NCBI GenBank assembly: GCA_014729665.1
Contig: WJJO01000354.1
Coordinates: 1-5,688 of the forward strand
DNA from: Caldifarciminota bacterium
GTDB lineage: Bacteria > Hydrothermota > Tepidihabitantia > B3-TA06
DNA length: 5,688 nucleotides
Reading direction: 5' to 3'
The stretch's first letter is position 1; each line of letters starts with the position of its first letter. Shown here piece by piece: positions 1 through 5,688 of the stretch. The position numbers and the translations under genes are program-made. Under the pieces are notes generated by a model. The model worked only from the letters and a program-made list of their open reading frames with translations, did no database searches and had not been told where the DNA came from.

Positions 1-962
1 ATCTGGATATCATTTGCAACCTTCTTATCTGTTTGTCTTTGCCAATCCTCAGTGTAGAATCCCTTGTGCTTCATGTATCCCAGCAGTCTCTTGATGGGTC
101 CCTTCTCGAGCCAGCCCTTTAATTCATCGTCGGTTCGGTATCGCGCTACGTCGTCTGATGAAGAATGAGCGCCTATCCTGTAGGTCATCGCCTCTATCAG
201 CGAAGGTCCCTCGCCCCTGCGACCGCGTTCAACAACCTTCTTCGTTGTCAGATATACCGCCATGAAGTCGTTGCCGTCAACCTGAAAGCCCGGGAACTCA
301 TAACCGCACGCCTCCATGCTTATCGTCTGAGCCGCGGCCTGCAGGCGCATCGGAACCGATATCGCGTACTGGTTGTTTTCGCAGAAGAAGATGGTCGGCG
401 TTTTATAAACACCTGCGAAGTTCATGCCTACGTGGAAGTCGCCCTGTGAGGTTGCTCCCTCGCCGAAGTAGACCACAGATACCGCATCTTCGCCTTTAAG
501 TTTCGAAGCGAACGCGGTCCCCACAGCCTGTGGAATCTGGTTTCCCACGGTGCTCGAGGGCGTAACCAGCTTGAGGGAGCGTTTCCCGGAGTGATTGGGC
601 ATCTGACGACCTTTGTTGACCGCATCTGCCTTGCCCATTACCTCAAGAAAAAACTCGGTAAGGGTGAATCCCCTTGAGAACAAAGCAGGCACGCTGCGGT
701 GATAAGGAAATATCCAGTCCTGGTCTTCCAAAGCCCACACACTCGCAACCTGGGCAGCCTCGTGGCCTGCGGCCTGGGCGTAGAAGAAACTCTTACCCTG
801 GCGAACCAGGTTCGCCCCCTTTTCGTCAGCCGCCCTGGAGACAGCCATGGTATAGTACATCTTCTTTAAGTCCGCCTCTGTGAACGGATCGAAAAACTCT
901 TTTATTGGTTTACCCTCGTAATCGAGGTATTGGATTAAATCCGGGCTTGCACACTCAGCCAT
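1..962 (-). CDS. pdhA: 2-oxoacid dehydrogenase complex E1 component, alpha subunit (pyruvate or branched-chain type), C-terminus cut by window edge
   Basis: This is the alpha subunit of the thiamine-diphosphate-dependent E1 enzyme, which with a beta subunit decarboxylates a 2-oxoacid and passes the acyl group to the lipoyl domain of E2 in the cytoplasm. The 320 visible codons carry the family signature: the cofactor/Mg motif runs from G167-E168-G169 to N196-N197, and the active-site loop reads RIGAHSSSDD at 262-271, followed by RYR. The GEG (not GDG), GRQMPNHSGK, QIPQAVG and VDGND segments look closer to branched-chain E1-alpha than to classical PdhA, so the substrate is uncertain and the symbol provisional. 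The start is the ATG at 960-962, four bases after a perfect AAGGAGG (967-973). The family is usually about 325-370 residues, so only a short C-terminal piece should be missing. E1-beta and E2 would be expected just beyond position 1. The gene is divergent from the HEAT-repeat genes. Confidence 0.93.
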   Translation of the reverse strand, partial: MAECASPDLIQYLDYEGKPIKEFFDPFTEADLKKMYYTMAVSRAADEKGANLVRQGKSFFYAQAAGHEAAQVASVWALEDQDWIFPYHRSVPALFSRGFTLTEFFLEVMGKADAVNKGRQMPNHSGKRSLKLVTPSSTVGNQIPQAVGTAFASKLKGEDAVSVVYFGEGATSQGDFHVGMNFAGVYKTPTIFFCENNQYAISVPMRLQAAAQTISMEACGYEFPGFQVDGNDFMAVYLTTKKVVERGRRGEGPSLIEAMTYRIGAHSSSDDVARYRTDDELKGWLEKGPIKRLLGYMKHKGFYTEDWQRQTDKKVANDIQ

Positions 963-986
963 TAAGCCTCCTTAAATTTTCTAGTT

Positions 987-1014
987 ATCATAGAAAATTA
1001 CGAGGGTTTGTCAA
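987..1014 (-). promoter_or_regulatory. Sigma-70-type promoter for the E1-alpha gene
   Basis: Read on the minus strand, a perfect -35 box TTGACA (1009-1014) is followed after 16 bases by TATGAT (987-992), which matches the consensus -10 at five of six positions. Transcription would start near 978-982, leaving a leader of about 18 bases that holds little more than the Shine-Dalgarno site. The placement directly before the E1-alpha start makes this the most convincing promoter in the window. Transcript mapping has not been seen; the call is from sequence alone. Confidence 0.75.
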
Positions 1015-1017
1015 GGT

Positions 1018-1035
1018 TAATTGAGAAGACAATTA
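1018..1035. promoter_or_regulatory. Inverted repeat beside the E1-alpha promoter, possible operator
   Basis: TAATTG (1018-1023) and CAATTA (1030-1035) are perfect six-base inverted arms separated by six bases. The repeat sits three bases upstream of the E1-alpha -35 box, between the two divergent genes. The size and symmetry would suit a dimeric helix-turn-helix regulator, but AT-rich palindromes of this length also arise by chance, and no regulator gene lies in the window. Confidence 0.3.
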
Positions 1036-1139
1036 GTCAAATAATCAAAAAAACCGAGGAGAGAAGCAATCATATGGACTAACATTACAACGGAGGTTCA
1101 CCTTCCAGGTTCTTAGCGCGTCATATCCAGGAGGTTAAG

Positions 1140-1865
1140 ATGAAGCACATAACCCAAGTCCCTTTTTCATGCCATGAAGCCTCTAAGACTGAAACCTCAT
1201 TGGCGGTAAAACTCATCCTTCTCGGAGCGATAATAATCTCACTCCTTATCCTGGGGTATGGTAAGATTACCGATGAAAACGACCAAACGCATGTCCGTAT
1301 CAATATTCCCGAACCAGATGGTATGGCAAGCGAGTTAGAGAAGTCCGATGTCACAGGTAAATACAGTACAGATATCCTTATCTCATTGCTTGCCGACCCT
1401 TCACCTGCAATCCGGTGGCAAGCGGTCTACAGACTCTCCGAAACGGACGATCCCCGCCTGGTAGTACCCCTAATTACTCTCATTGACGACCCCGAGCCCG
1501 ACGTCCGCTACCGGGTAGTAAAAACCCTCGGAACCTATAACGACCAACGCGTCGTTGATCCTCTCCTCTACTGCCTGTCCGAAGATGACAAGGTTATCCG
1601 CATAGAAGCGATACGTTCTCTCGGAAATTTTACAGATAAGCGAGCTCTCAGGATGCTTTGTCTTTTGACGCTCGACGAGGATGCGGATATTCGTCTCGAG
1701 GCGGTCCGAGCCCTCGGGGCAATCAAGGATTCATCTTCGATTGAAACCCTTACCGATGCCCTCGATGACGAATCGTTGAATGTCAAGGGAGAGGCGGCAC
1801 AAGCCCTCTTTTCAATAACAGGCGAGTTCTATGAAGTGGATATGTTTGAGGAGGATCACTTTTAG
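1140..1865 (+). CDS. Membrane-anchored HEAT-repeat protein, function unknown
   Basis: The gene encodes 241 residues. After a short N-terminal tail there is one hydrophobic segment (about 21-40), with Lys16 and Lys24 before it and an acidic stretch after it. It has no clear signal-peptidase site, so it is best read as an uncleaved N-in anchor with the rest outside the cytoplasmic membrane. Residues 44-75 form a polar linker. Residues 76-228 are five HEAT (PBS-lyase-like) repeats in strict 31-residue register, with the helix-B basic residue at R92, R123, R154, R185 and K216. The protein ends in a short acidic tail (EEDHF) after an ITGE turn. The start is supported by AGGAGG at 1129-1134, five bases upstream. 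Such repeats bind proteins or build scaffolds; no catalytic motif is seen. It lies 88 bases before a second, larger HEAT gene on the same strand and is probably co-transcribed with it. Cys145 and Cys174 lie in neighbouring repeats outside the membrane. Confidence 0.88.
   Translation: MKHITQVPFSCHEASKTETSLAVKLILLGAIIISLLILGYGKITDENDQTHVRINIPEPDGMASELEKSDVTGKYSTDILISLLADPSPAIRWQAVYRLSETDDPRLVVPLITLIDDPEPDVRYRVVKTLGTYNDQRVVDPLLYCLSEDDKVIRIEAIRSLGNFTDKRALRMLCLLTLDEDADIRLEAVRALGAIKDSSSIETLTDALDDESLNVKGEAAQALFSITGEFYEVDMFEEDHF
1365..1823 (+). repeat. Five HEAT repeats, 93-bp period
   Basis: This is the coding repeat array of the membrane-anchored protein (residues 76-228). Each unit pairs a helix A of the type xxVxPLLxxLxDD with a helix B of the type xVRxxAxxALGxx. 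The four intervals between the helix-B basic residues are all exactly 31 residues. The repeats have diverged too far to be obvious DNA-level repeats. Confidence 0.85.
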
Positions 1866-1892
1866 ACTTAGAGTCGATGTAGCGCGATCACA

Positions 1893-1920
1893 TTGACAAA
1901 CAAATGTTAAGGAGTAATCT
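1893..1920 (+). promoter_or_regulatory. Possible weak internal promoter before the large HEAT gene
   Basis: A perfect TTGACA (1893-1898) lies in the 88-base gap between the two HEAT genes, with TAATCT (1915-1920) after a 16-base spacer. The -10 matches consensus at only three of six positions, so promoter activity is doubtful. If real, it would let the large gene be expressed separately from the upstream anchored one. Confidence 0.25.
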
Positions 1921-1953
1921 GAAAGCGTCAAACCCTTCACGAGGAGGATAGCT

Positions 1954-4509
1954 ATGTTAAGGAAAGCAAAAAAACAGATAATTATCGTAGTCACAATTCT
2001 GGCAATGTTACTCTCCCTTCCGACCCCCGGATACGCTCAGACCGAAGAGGTCTTTGAACTTATTCCTAAGCTTGCATCCCCCGACACCGTCGATGTCAAC
2101 CAGACCATCATGAGGCTTGCAGAGATCGGTGAACCCGCGGTCAAACCACTCATGGACTGGCTCGGAGACCGATCATACATACGCTGGCAGGCTGCAAAGG
2201 CCCTGGGTGCTGTAGGCGAACCTGCGGTCAAACCGCTCCTTAAGGCGCTCGAATCAGATAACTGGCGAAAACGAGAGTCCGCGGCAGACGCGCTCGGTCG
2301 TACCGGCGATGAGCGCGCTATCGAACCTTTGATCTCTCACCTGGATGATTTCTACGCCAACGTTGCAGACGAGGCCGCCGAAGCCCTGGGCGAGATAGGC
2401 AAGCCCGCAGTAACCTCTCTTCTTCCACTGCTGTCCGATGATGACGTAAGGTTTCGTATGGGTGCATCGAGGGCCCTGGGTGTTGCAGTTGATGAACGCG
2501 CGATCATCCCCTTGATTACACTCGTCGAAGACGACCCAGTATGGAGTGTGAGGAACGAGGCCGCGCGGGCTTTGGGCAGGATAGGTTCTGTCAAGGCTGT
2601 CGATCCCCTGGTCGCAGCCCTTGAAGACAAAAACTACGATGTGCGCAGGACGGCGTTGTACGCCCTGGGAGAGATTGAGGATTCAAGGGTAGTCTATCCC
2701 GTCATGGACATCATGGGGGATTCGTACGAGGAGAACTTTCGCGAGGGGTTTTCAAAGTACGACCTGGAAAACGTGATACTCAAGGTTGGAAAAGATGTTG
2801 CCTCAAAACCCCTAATCGAAGCGCTATCCTCTGAAGAACCCTACCAGCGCTACAAGGCCGCGGTGCTGCTGGGAATCCTCGTCGATACGAACGCGGTTCC
2901 CGCCCTTTCTGGTGCACTTTCAGATGAAAACCGCGAGATACGAAGGGAGGCATCTGTTGCATTGGGCAGGATAGGCGATCCGCGTGCTGTCCCTGCACTG
3001 TCATCAGCGCTCAGACAGAAGGGCTGGTACTACCGCAAATACGCGGCACGTGCCTTAGGCGATATAGGTGACGAGGGGGCTGTTCCTGCACTAACCTCGG
3101 TTCTTTATGATGAGGATTGGACGGTTCGCTCAACCTCTATCCACGCCCTGGGCGAGATTGCATCACCTGAGGCGATAGAACCCTTGATGCGTTTCGTCCG
3201 CGCAGACACCTCCTACCTTCGCGACTATGCCGCGGTCGCACTCGGCAGGATAGGGGAACCCGCCCTGGATTCGCTTCTCGTTTTACTCGACGACAAATCA
3301 TCATACATCAGACAGGCCGTAGTTTCAGCCCTTGGCGAGATAAAGACCGAACGAGCCGTGGATGAATTGATCACAGCCCTCGAGGACCCATCCTATAACG
3401 TCAAGATGAATGCGGTATACGCCCTGGGCGTATCAGGGAACGAACGTGCGATAAATCCCTTGCGCAATGTATTGATGACCCAGGGCACCCCCATGAGGGT
3501 GGAGGCGGCCCGTGCGCTGGGAGCAAGTAATCTGACCTCGGCAATACCGGTCCTTAATACAGCCCTTGCAGACGATTCGACAAGGGTGAGGGAGGCTGCG
3601 GCGGCATCACTGGGCAAAATCCATCATACCGATGCCGCATATCCCCTTATCAATGCATTGGTCGATCCTGCAGAAAGGGTGCGTAACGAAGCATCCGCAT
3701 CGCTTCATGAACTAGACAGCCTTGCTGTCGAACCACTTGCAGAGATCCTCACAGACGAGAACTTTACCGCCCGAAAGCAGGCGTTGTCGATCCTGGTTGA
3801 TATGGACTCGACTGCAGGTAAGAGGCTGAAAACGGTAGACATCCCGGAAGGCGACGTCGCCCGCGCATGGATAGGATGGGCCTTGTGGAACATATCAGCC
3901 GAACTCGACCTGCTTTTGGACGCACTCGAAGACTACAACTACGAGGTAAGGACGGAGGCGGCAGGCTACCTGGGGCAGACCAGCGACATAAGGGCAATCA
4001 TGCCCCTGGCTGATGCGTTGGACGACGGCAAGTCTAAGGTGCGCCTTGCCGCGGTTACCGCACTTTCCAACTTTTCGGACCCGGTGGCTGAAGACGCCAT
4101 AGCGCTTGCGCTCGCAGATAAGGACCCCGAGGTGCAGCGTGCCGCTGCAACAGCGCTAGCCCAACTGGACGCCCCGCGCGCGTTAGAGGTCTGGAAAGAC
4201 TACCTTAAAGACCCTAATGCCGAAATACGCAAGGATGCGCTGAAATGGATTGCCCAGATAGACGACCCGGGTACGGTAAGTTACATAATACCTGCACTCA
4301 AGGACAAGAATCAGGAAGTGCGCCTGTATACGGTCGATCTGCTGGCCTCCCTCGACGACGACAGCGCTGTAAAGCCACTCATAAAGGCACTTAGAGGTAA
4401 GGACCTAGAGGAACGTATGTACATCTCCGAGGCGCTCAAGGAGTTGACCGGCGCAGACAATACCTGGGATTACTCGGCATGGATGTCTTGGTACAGGCAA
4501 AATAAGTAA
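1954..4509 (+). CDS. Exported all-HEAT-repeat solenoid protein, function unknown
   Basis: The gene encodes 851 residues. Residues 1-28 form a typical signal peptide: a basic head (RKAKK), a hydrophobic core (about 9-22) and likely cleavage after GYA, before Gln29. There is no lipobox cysteine, and I see no cysteine anywhere in the protein. About 26 HEAT (PBS-lyase-type) repeats of 30-31 residues fill residues 38-831 with no other domain. Unit 8 (around 251-283) is stretched by six residues, and the unit at about 619-650 is degenerate and tryptophan-rich. The end (831-851) reads LTGADNTWDYSAWMSWYRQNK without its last residues being helical repeat; it resembles the cap on many bacterial HEAT proteins. 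The start follows GAGGAGG (1941-1947) by six bases, and the gene ends in tandem TAA codons. HEAT solenoids bind other macromolecules; with no catalytic motif, an extracytoplasmic scaffold or adaptor is the best inference. E-Z-type lyase activity is unlikely given the size and export. Confidence 0.9.
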   Translation: MLRKAKKQIIIVVTILAMLLSLPTPGYAQTEEVFELIPKLASPDTVDVNQTIMRLAEIGEPAVKPLMDWLGDRSYIRWQAAKALGAVGEPAVKPLLKALESDNWRKRESAADALGRTGDERAIEPLISHLDDFYANVADEAAEALGEIGKPAVTSLLPLLSDDDVRFRMGASRALGVAVDERAIIPLITLVEDDPVWSVRNEAARALGRIGSVKAVDPLVAALEDKNYDVRRTALYALGEIEDSRVVYPVMDIMGDSYEENFREGFSKYDLENVILKVGKDVASKPLIEALSSEEPYQRYKAAVLLGILVDTNAVPALSGALSDENREIRREASVALGRIGDPRAVPALSSALRQKGWYYRKYAARALGDIGDEGAVPALTSVLYDEDWTVRSTSIHALGEIASPEAIEPLMRFVRADTSYLRDYAAVALGRIGEPALDSLLVLLDDKSSYIRQAVVSALGEIKTERAVDELITALEDPSYNVKMNAVYALGVSGNERAINPLRNVLMTQGTPMRVEAARALGASNLTSAIPVLNTALADDSTRVREAAAASLGKIHHTDAAYPLINALVDPAERVRNEASASLHELDSLAVEPLAEILTDENFTARKQALSILVDMDSTAGKRLKTVDIPEGDVARAWIGWALWNISAELDLLLDALEDYNYEVRTEAAGYLGQTSDIRAIMPLADALDDGKSKVRLAAVTALSNFSDPVAEDAIALALADKDPEVQRAAATALAQLDAPRALEVWKDYLKDPNAEIRKDALKWIAQIDDPGTVSYIIPALKDKNQEVRLYTVDLLASLDDDSAVKPLIKALRGKDLEERMYISEALKELTGADNTWDYSAWMSWYRQNK
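2068..4449 (+). repeat. About 26 tandem HEAT repeats, 90-93-bp period
   Basis: The array of the exported protein keeps short near-identical DNA words at period-related spacing. GCCCTGGGCGAGATAGGC (2383-2400) recurs with changes at 2662 (279 = 3 x 93 bases on), 3145 and 3328. TTGGGCAGGATAGG occurs at 2572 and 2962, and with one change at 3241 (279 bases on). The extra 18 bases in the 2662-3145 and 2572-2962 spacings locate the one long unit, near 2704-2802. The pattern fits growth of the gene by tandem duplication of one or a few units. Confidence 0.85.
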
Positions 4510-4513
4510 TAAA

Positions 4514-4544
4514 CCCCACGGATTTAGCGCCTAAATCCGCGGGG
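4514..4544 (-). terminator. Hairpin terminator between convergent genes, best suited to the leftward gene
   Basis: CCCC (4514-4517) pairs with GGGG (4541-4544), and the nine bases 4519-4527 pair with 4531-4539 around a CGC loop. The one unpaired position, 4518/4540, is A-C in the rightward RNA but a G-U wobble in the leftward RNA, so the stem is unbroken only leftward. The leftward transcript then runs straight into a U-rich stretch (the complement of 4499-4513), while the rightward transcript has no U-tract. It lies two bases after the tandem stop codons of the HEAT gene, so it may also protect that mRNA's 3' end. It is about 105 bases past the stop of the leftward gene. Confidence 0.7.
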
Positions 4545-4649
4545 ACCCCGAATGTACCCTAAAAAAAGCGGGACAAAAACGCGGATATGCGGCAATTGGA
4601 AGAAAATTTTTGTACAATCCGATACGACCTCACCCGTAAGTTGTATTAG

Positions 4650-5688
4650 TTATCTGGTTAGAACAACCTTCGCGGTCTCGGCGAACTCGTCTGCGGACAT
4701 CTTGACGAAGTAGACGCCTGAGGAAACCTTGCGGCCCACTTTATCGGTGTAGTTCCAGGAAATGTTGTATCTGCCCGGGAAAACTTCACCGTTTAAGGGC
4801 ACGGTTACCACACGACCGGCAACGTCTATGACGCTTATCTTGACCTTGGAAGCGCGGGGAACCGAATAGTTGATGGACATCGGTATCTTGCCGACGTTGA
4901 GCGTGCGGACGTTAAGGTCGAACTTCAGGATTTCTCCCTCGCTCATTTGACCGCCGCCGCTGTCGGTTTCGTAATACCCATTGGTCTGAAGCACAAATGC
5001 CCTTATACCGGTGGTATCCTGGGTGATTTCTGTAAAGGAGAGGGCTATCTGTTCACCGGGATTCAGTACTACGCACTCCTCCGGGTCTGAGAATTCGTCC
5101 AGGCAGGTTTCGGACTGGAGAGGCGGGATGTCGGGACTGTTGTCGGGCGGCACCGGCACGTACCAGTATACCGCGCCGTCAAGCTGGGCCTGGGTAACCG
5201 TTATCCCTGCGGCATCGAGTTTAACCAACGCCACCCGGTCTATGCGTGCGGTGTCCGAATCAGGGCAGGAGATGCGGAAGGTCATTACCTCGACGTCCGA
5301 GACGTCAAACAGCCGCTGGGAGCGGTTCAGACGGCTGTACGCCTCACCAAGACTCTCCCAGTTCCCGCTTGAACTAACCGAAGCCGCGCTGTAGGTGTAA
5401 TTTGGATACCAGGCGACAACCCGCGTCTTATGCTCATTGAGCCAATCGGATCCCTTCAGGGTGATGAGGAGTCCGACGTTATCCCACCCAGGGTCTGAAA
5501 AGCTTACCGTAATATACGAATCTTCCGCGCCCGCGCAGGAAAGGTCGTCCTCGTAGAGTATCTCGTTCAGGCGGTCTTCATCCTCGTTATCTGCGCAGAC
5601 CGATGGCTTGCGCATGTCCGAGTAGGCGTATATGCCGGTATCCGATGCGGCAATCCGGCTTAATGCGGGGTAATCCACTGCCCAGAGC
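4650..5688 (-). CDS. Exported/surface protein with FlgD-Ig or type IX sorting-like C-terminal domain, N-terminus cut by window edge
   Basis: The 345 complete codons visible are the C-terminal part of a larger protein: the frame is open to the right edge. A GTG at 5676-5678 could be read as a start, but no Shine-Dalgarno site is visible before it and the frame continues upstream, so I treat it as internal valine. Residues 1-160 look beta-rich (ITVSFSDPGWDNVGLLITL, then GNWESLGEAY and TARIDRVALVKL), like a jelly-roll binding module; that is inference. A proline-rich linker (PVPPDNSPDIPP) leads to a second beta segment with NPGEQIALSF. The last 75 residues (about 270-345) carry the tail pattern INYSVP, VKISVIDVAGRVV, GRYNISWNYTD, SSGVYFVKM and a closing VVLTR. 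That pattern is typical of FlgD-Ig-like/Por-secretion-tail domains, which direct or accompany export to the cell surface. The ligand is unknown. It converges on the HEAT genes and is a separate transcription unit. Confidence 0.85.
   Translation of the reverse strand, partial: LWAVDYPALSRIAASDTGIYAYSDMRKPSVCADNEDEDRLNEILYEDDLSCAGAEDSYITVSFSDPGWDNVGLLITLKGSDWLNEHKTRVVAWYPNYTYSAASVSSSGNWESLGEAYSRLNRSQRLFDVSDVEVMTFRISCPDSDTARIDRVALVKLDAAGITVTQAQLDGAVYWYVPVPPDNSPDIPPLQSETCLDEFSDPEECVVLNPGEQIALSFTEITQDTTGIRAFVLQTNGYYETDSGGGQMSEGEILKFDLNVRTLNVGKIPMSINYSVPRASKVKISVIDVAGRVVTVPLNGEVFPGRYNISWNYTDKVGRKVSSGVYFVKMSADEFAETAKVVLTR

Noticed and set aside
165..449. Rightward 94-codon open frame opposite the E1-alpha gene
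   Set aside because: It lies antisense to a clearly conserved enzyme sequence, has no Shine-Dalgarno site and its product resembles nothing; it is a shadow of the real gene. The same holds for 428-625 and 674-883.
1017..1045. Candidate rightward promoter TTAATT-N17-AATAAT for the HEAT genes
   Set aside because: The -10 is fair but the -35 matches consensus at only three positions; AT-rich sequence gives such matches easily. A promoter for this operon is expected here but cannot be pinpointed.
1056..1082. Minimal ORF ATG-GAC-TAA after a GAGGAGA sequence in the leader of the HEAT genes
   Set aside because: Start-stop ORFs can act in regulation, but the spacing of 11 bases is long and there is no supporting structure; chance is the simpler explanation.
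1904..1951. 15-codon leader ORF (MLRSNLKASNPSRGG) ending two bases before the large HEAT gene
   Set aside because: It has no Shine-Dalgarno site and no run of regulatory codons. Its first ten bases repeat those of the real start at 1954-1963, which may be a small duplication or chance.
2383..3345. CRISPR-like direct repeats
   Set aside because: The recurring words are spaced at about 93 bases in frame and encode HEAT helix B; they are coding repeats, not a spacer array.
2068..4449. Phycobilin lyase or deoxyhypusine hydroxylase-type enzyme
   Set aside because: Both use HEAT repeats of this style, but they are much shorter and cytoplasmic. No His-Glu metal-binding pairs or pigment-pathway neighbours are visible here.
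4596..4618. TTGGAA and TACAAT as a promoter in the convergent gap
   Set aside because: The spacer is only 11 bases and no rightward gene follows; the region lies past the ends of both genes.
5011..5394. Rightward 127-codon open frame opposite the surface-protein gene
   Set aside because: The opposite strand carries the beta-rich exported protein with a recognisable tail. This frame has a serine-rich, low-information product and no ribosome binding site.

Overview
The window looks like chromosomal DNA of a Gram-negative-type bacterium with moderate GC. The best guess is a member of the FCB superphylum or an allied candidate phylum (the WOR-3/Stahlbacteria kind). This rests on a secreted protein ending in a FlgD-Ig/Por-secretion-tail-like C-terminal domain (as in type IX secretion cargo) and on exported proteins built only of HEAT repeats. 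It is inference from protein style; no rRNA or other marker gene is present. Shine-Dalgarno sites are strong, and one promoter is close to the sigma-70 consensus.

Layout. (1) Positions 1-962, minus strand: the 5' part of an E1-alpha subunit gene of a 2-oxoacid dehydrogenase complex (pyruvate or branched-chain type), cut by the left edge. (2) Positions 963-1139: a divergent intergenic region with a near-consensus promoter for E1-alpha, a short inverted repeat just upstream of its -35 box, and the leader of the rightward genes. (3) Positions 1140-1865, plus strand: a 241-residue protein with one N-terminal membrane anchor and five HEAT repeats. (4) Positions 1954-4509, plus strand: an 851-residue, cysteine-free protein with a signal peptide, about 26 HEAT repeats and a tryptophan-rich C-terminal cap. 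(5) Positions 4514-4544: a strong hairpin between converging genes that works best as a terminator for the leftward gene. (6) Positions 4650-5688, minus strand: the C-terminal 345 residues of a large exported beta-rich protein with the sorting-type tail, cut by the right edge.

How they fit together. E1-alpha is central carbon metabolism and has no evident link to the rest beyond sharing an intergenic region. The two HEAT genes are probably co-transcribed. They put one tethered and one free HEAT solenoid outside the cytoplasmic membrane, which suggests a scaffold or binding role in the envelope; partner and substrate cannot be read from sequence. The convergent surface protein is a separate unit. 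I see no CRISPR array, transposase, tRNA, rRNA, phage gene or obvious defence system. The most unusual element is the adjacent pair of extracytoplasmic HEAT-only proteins.
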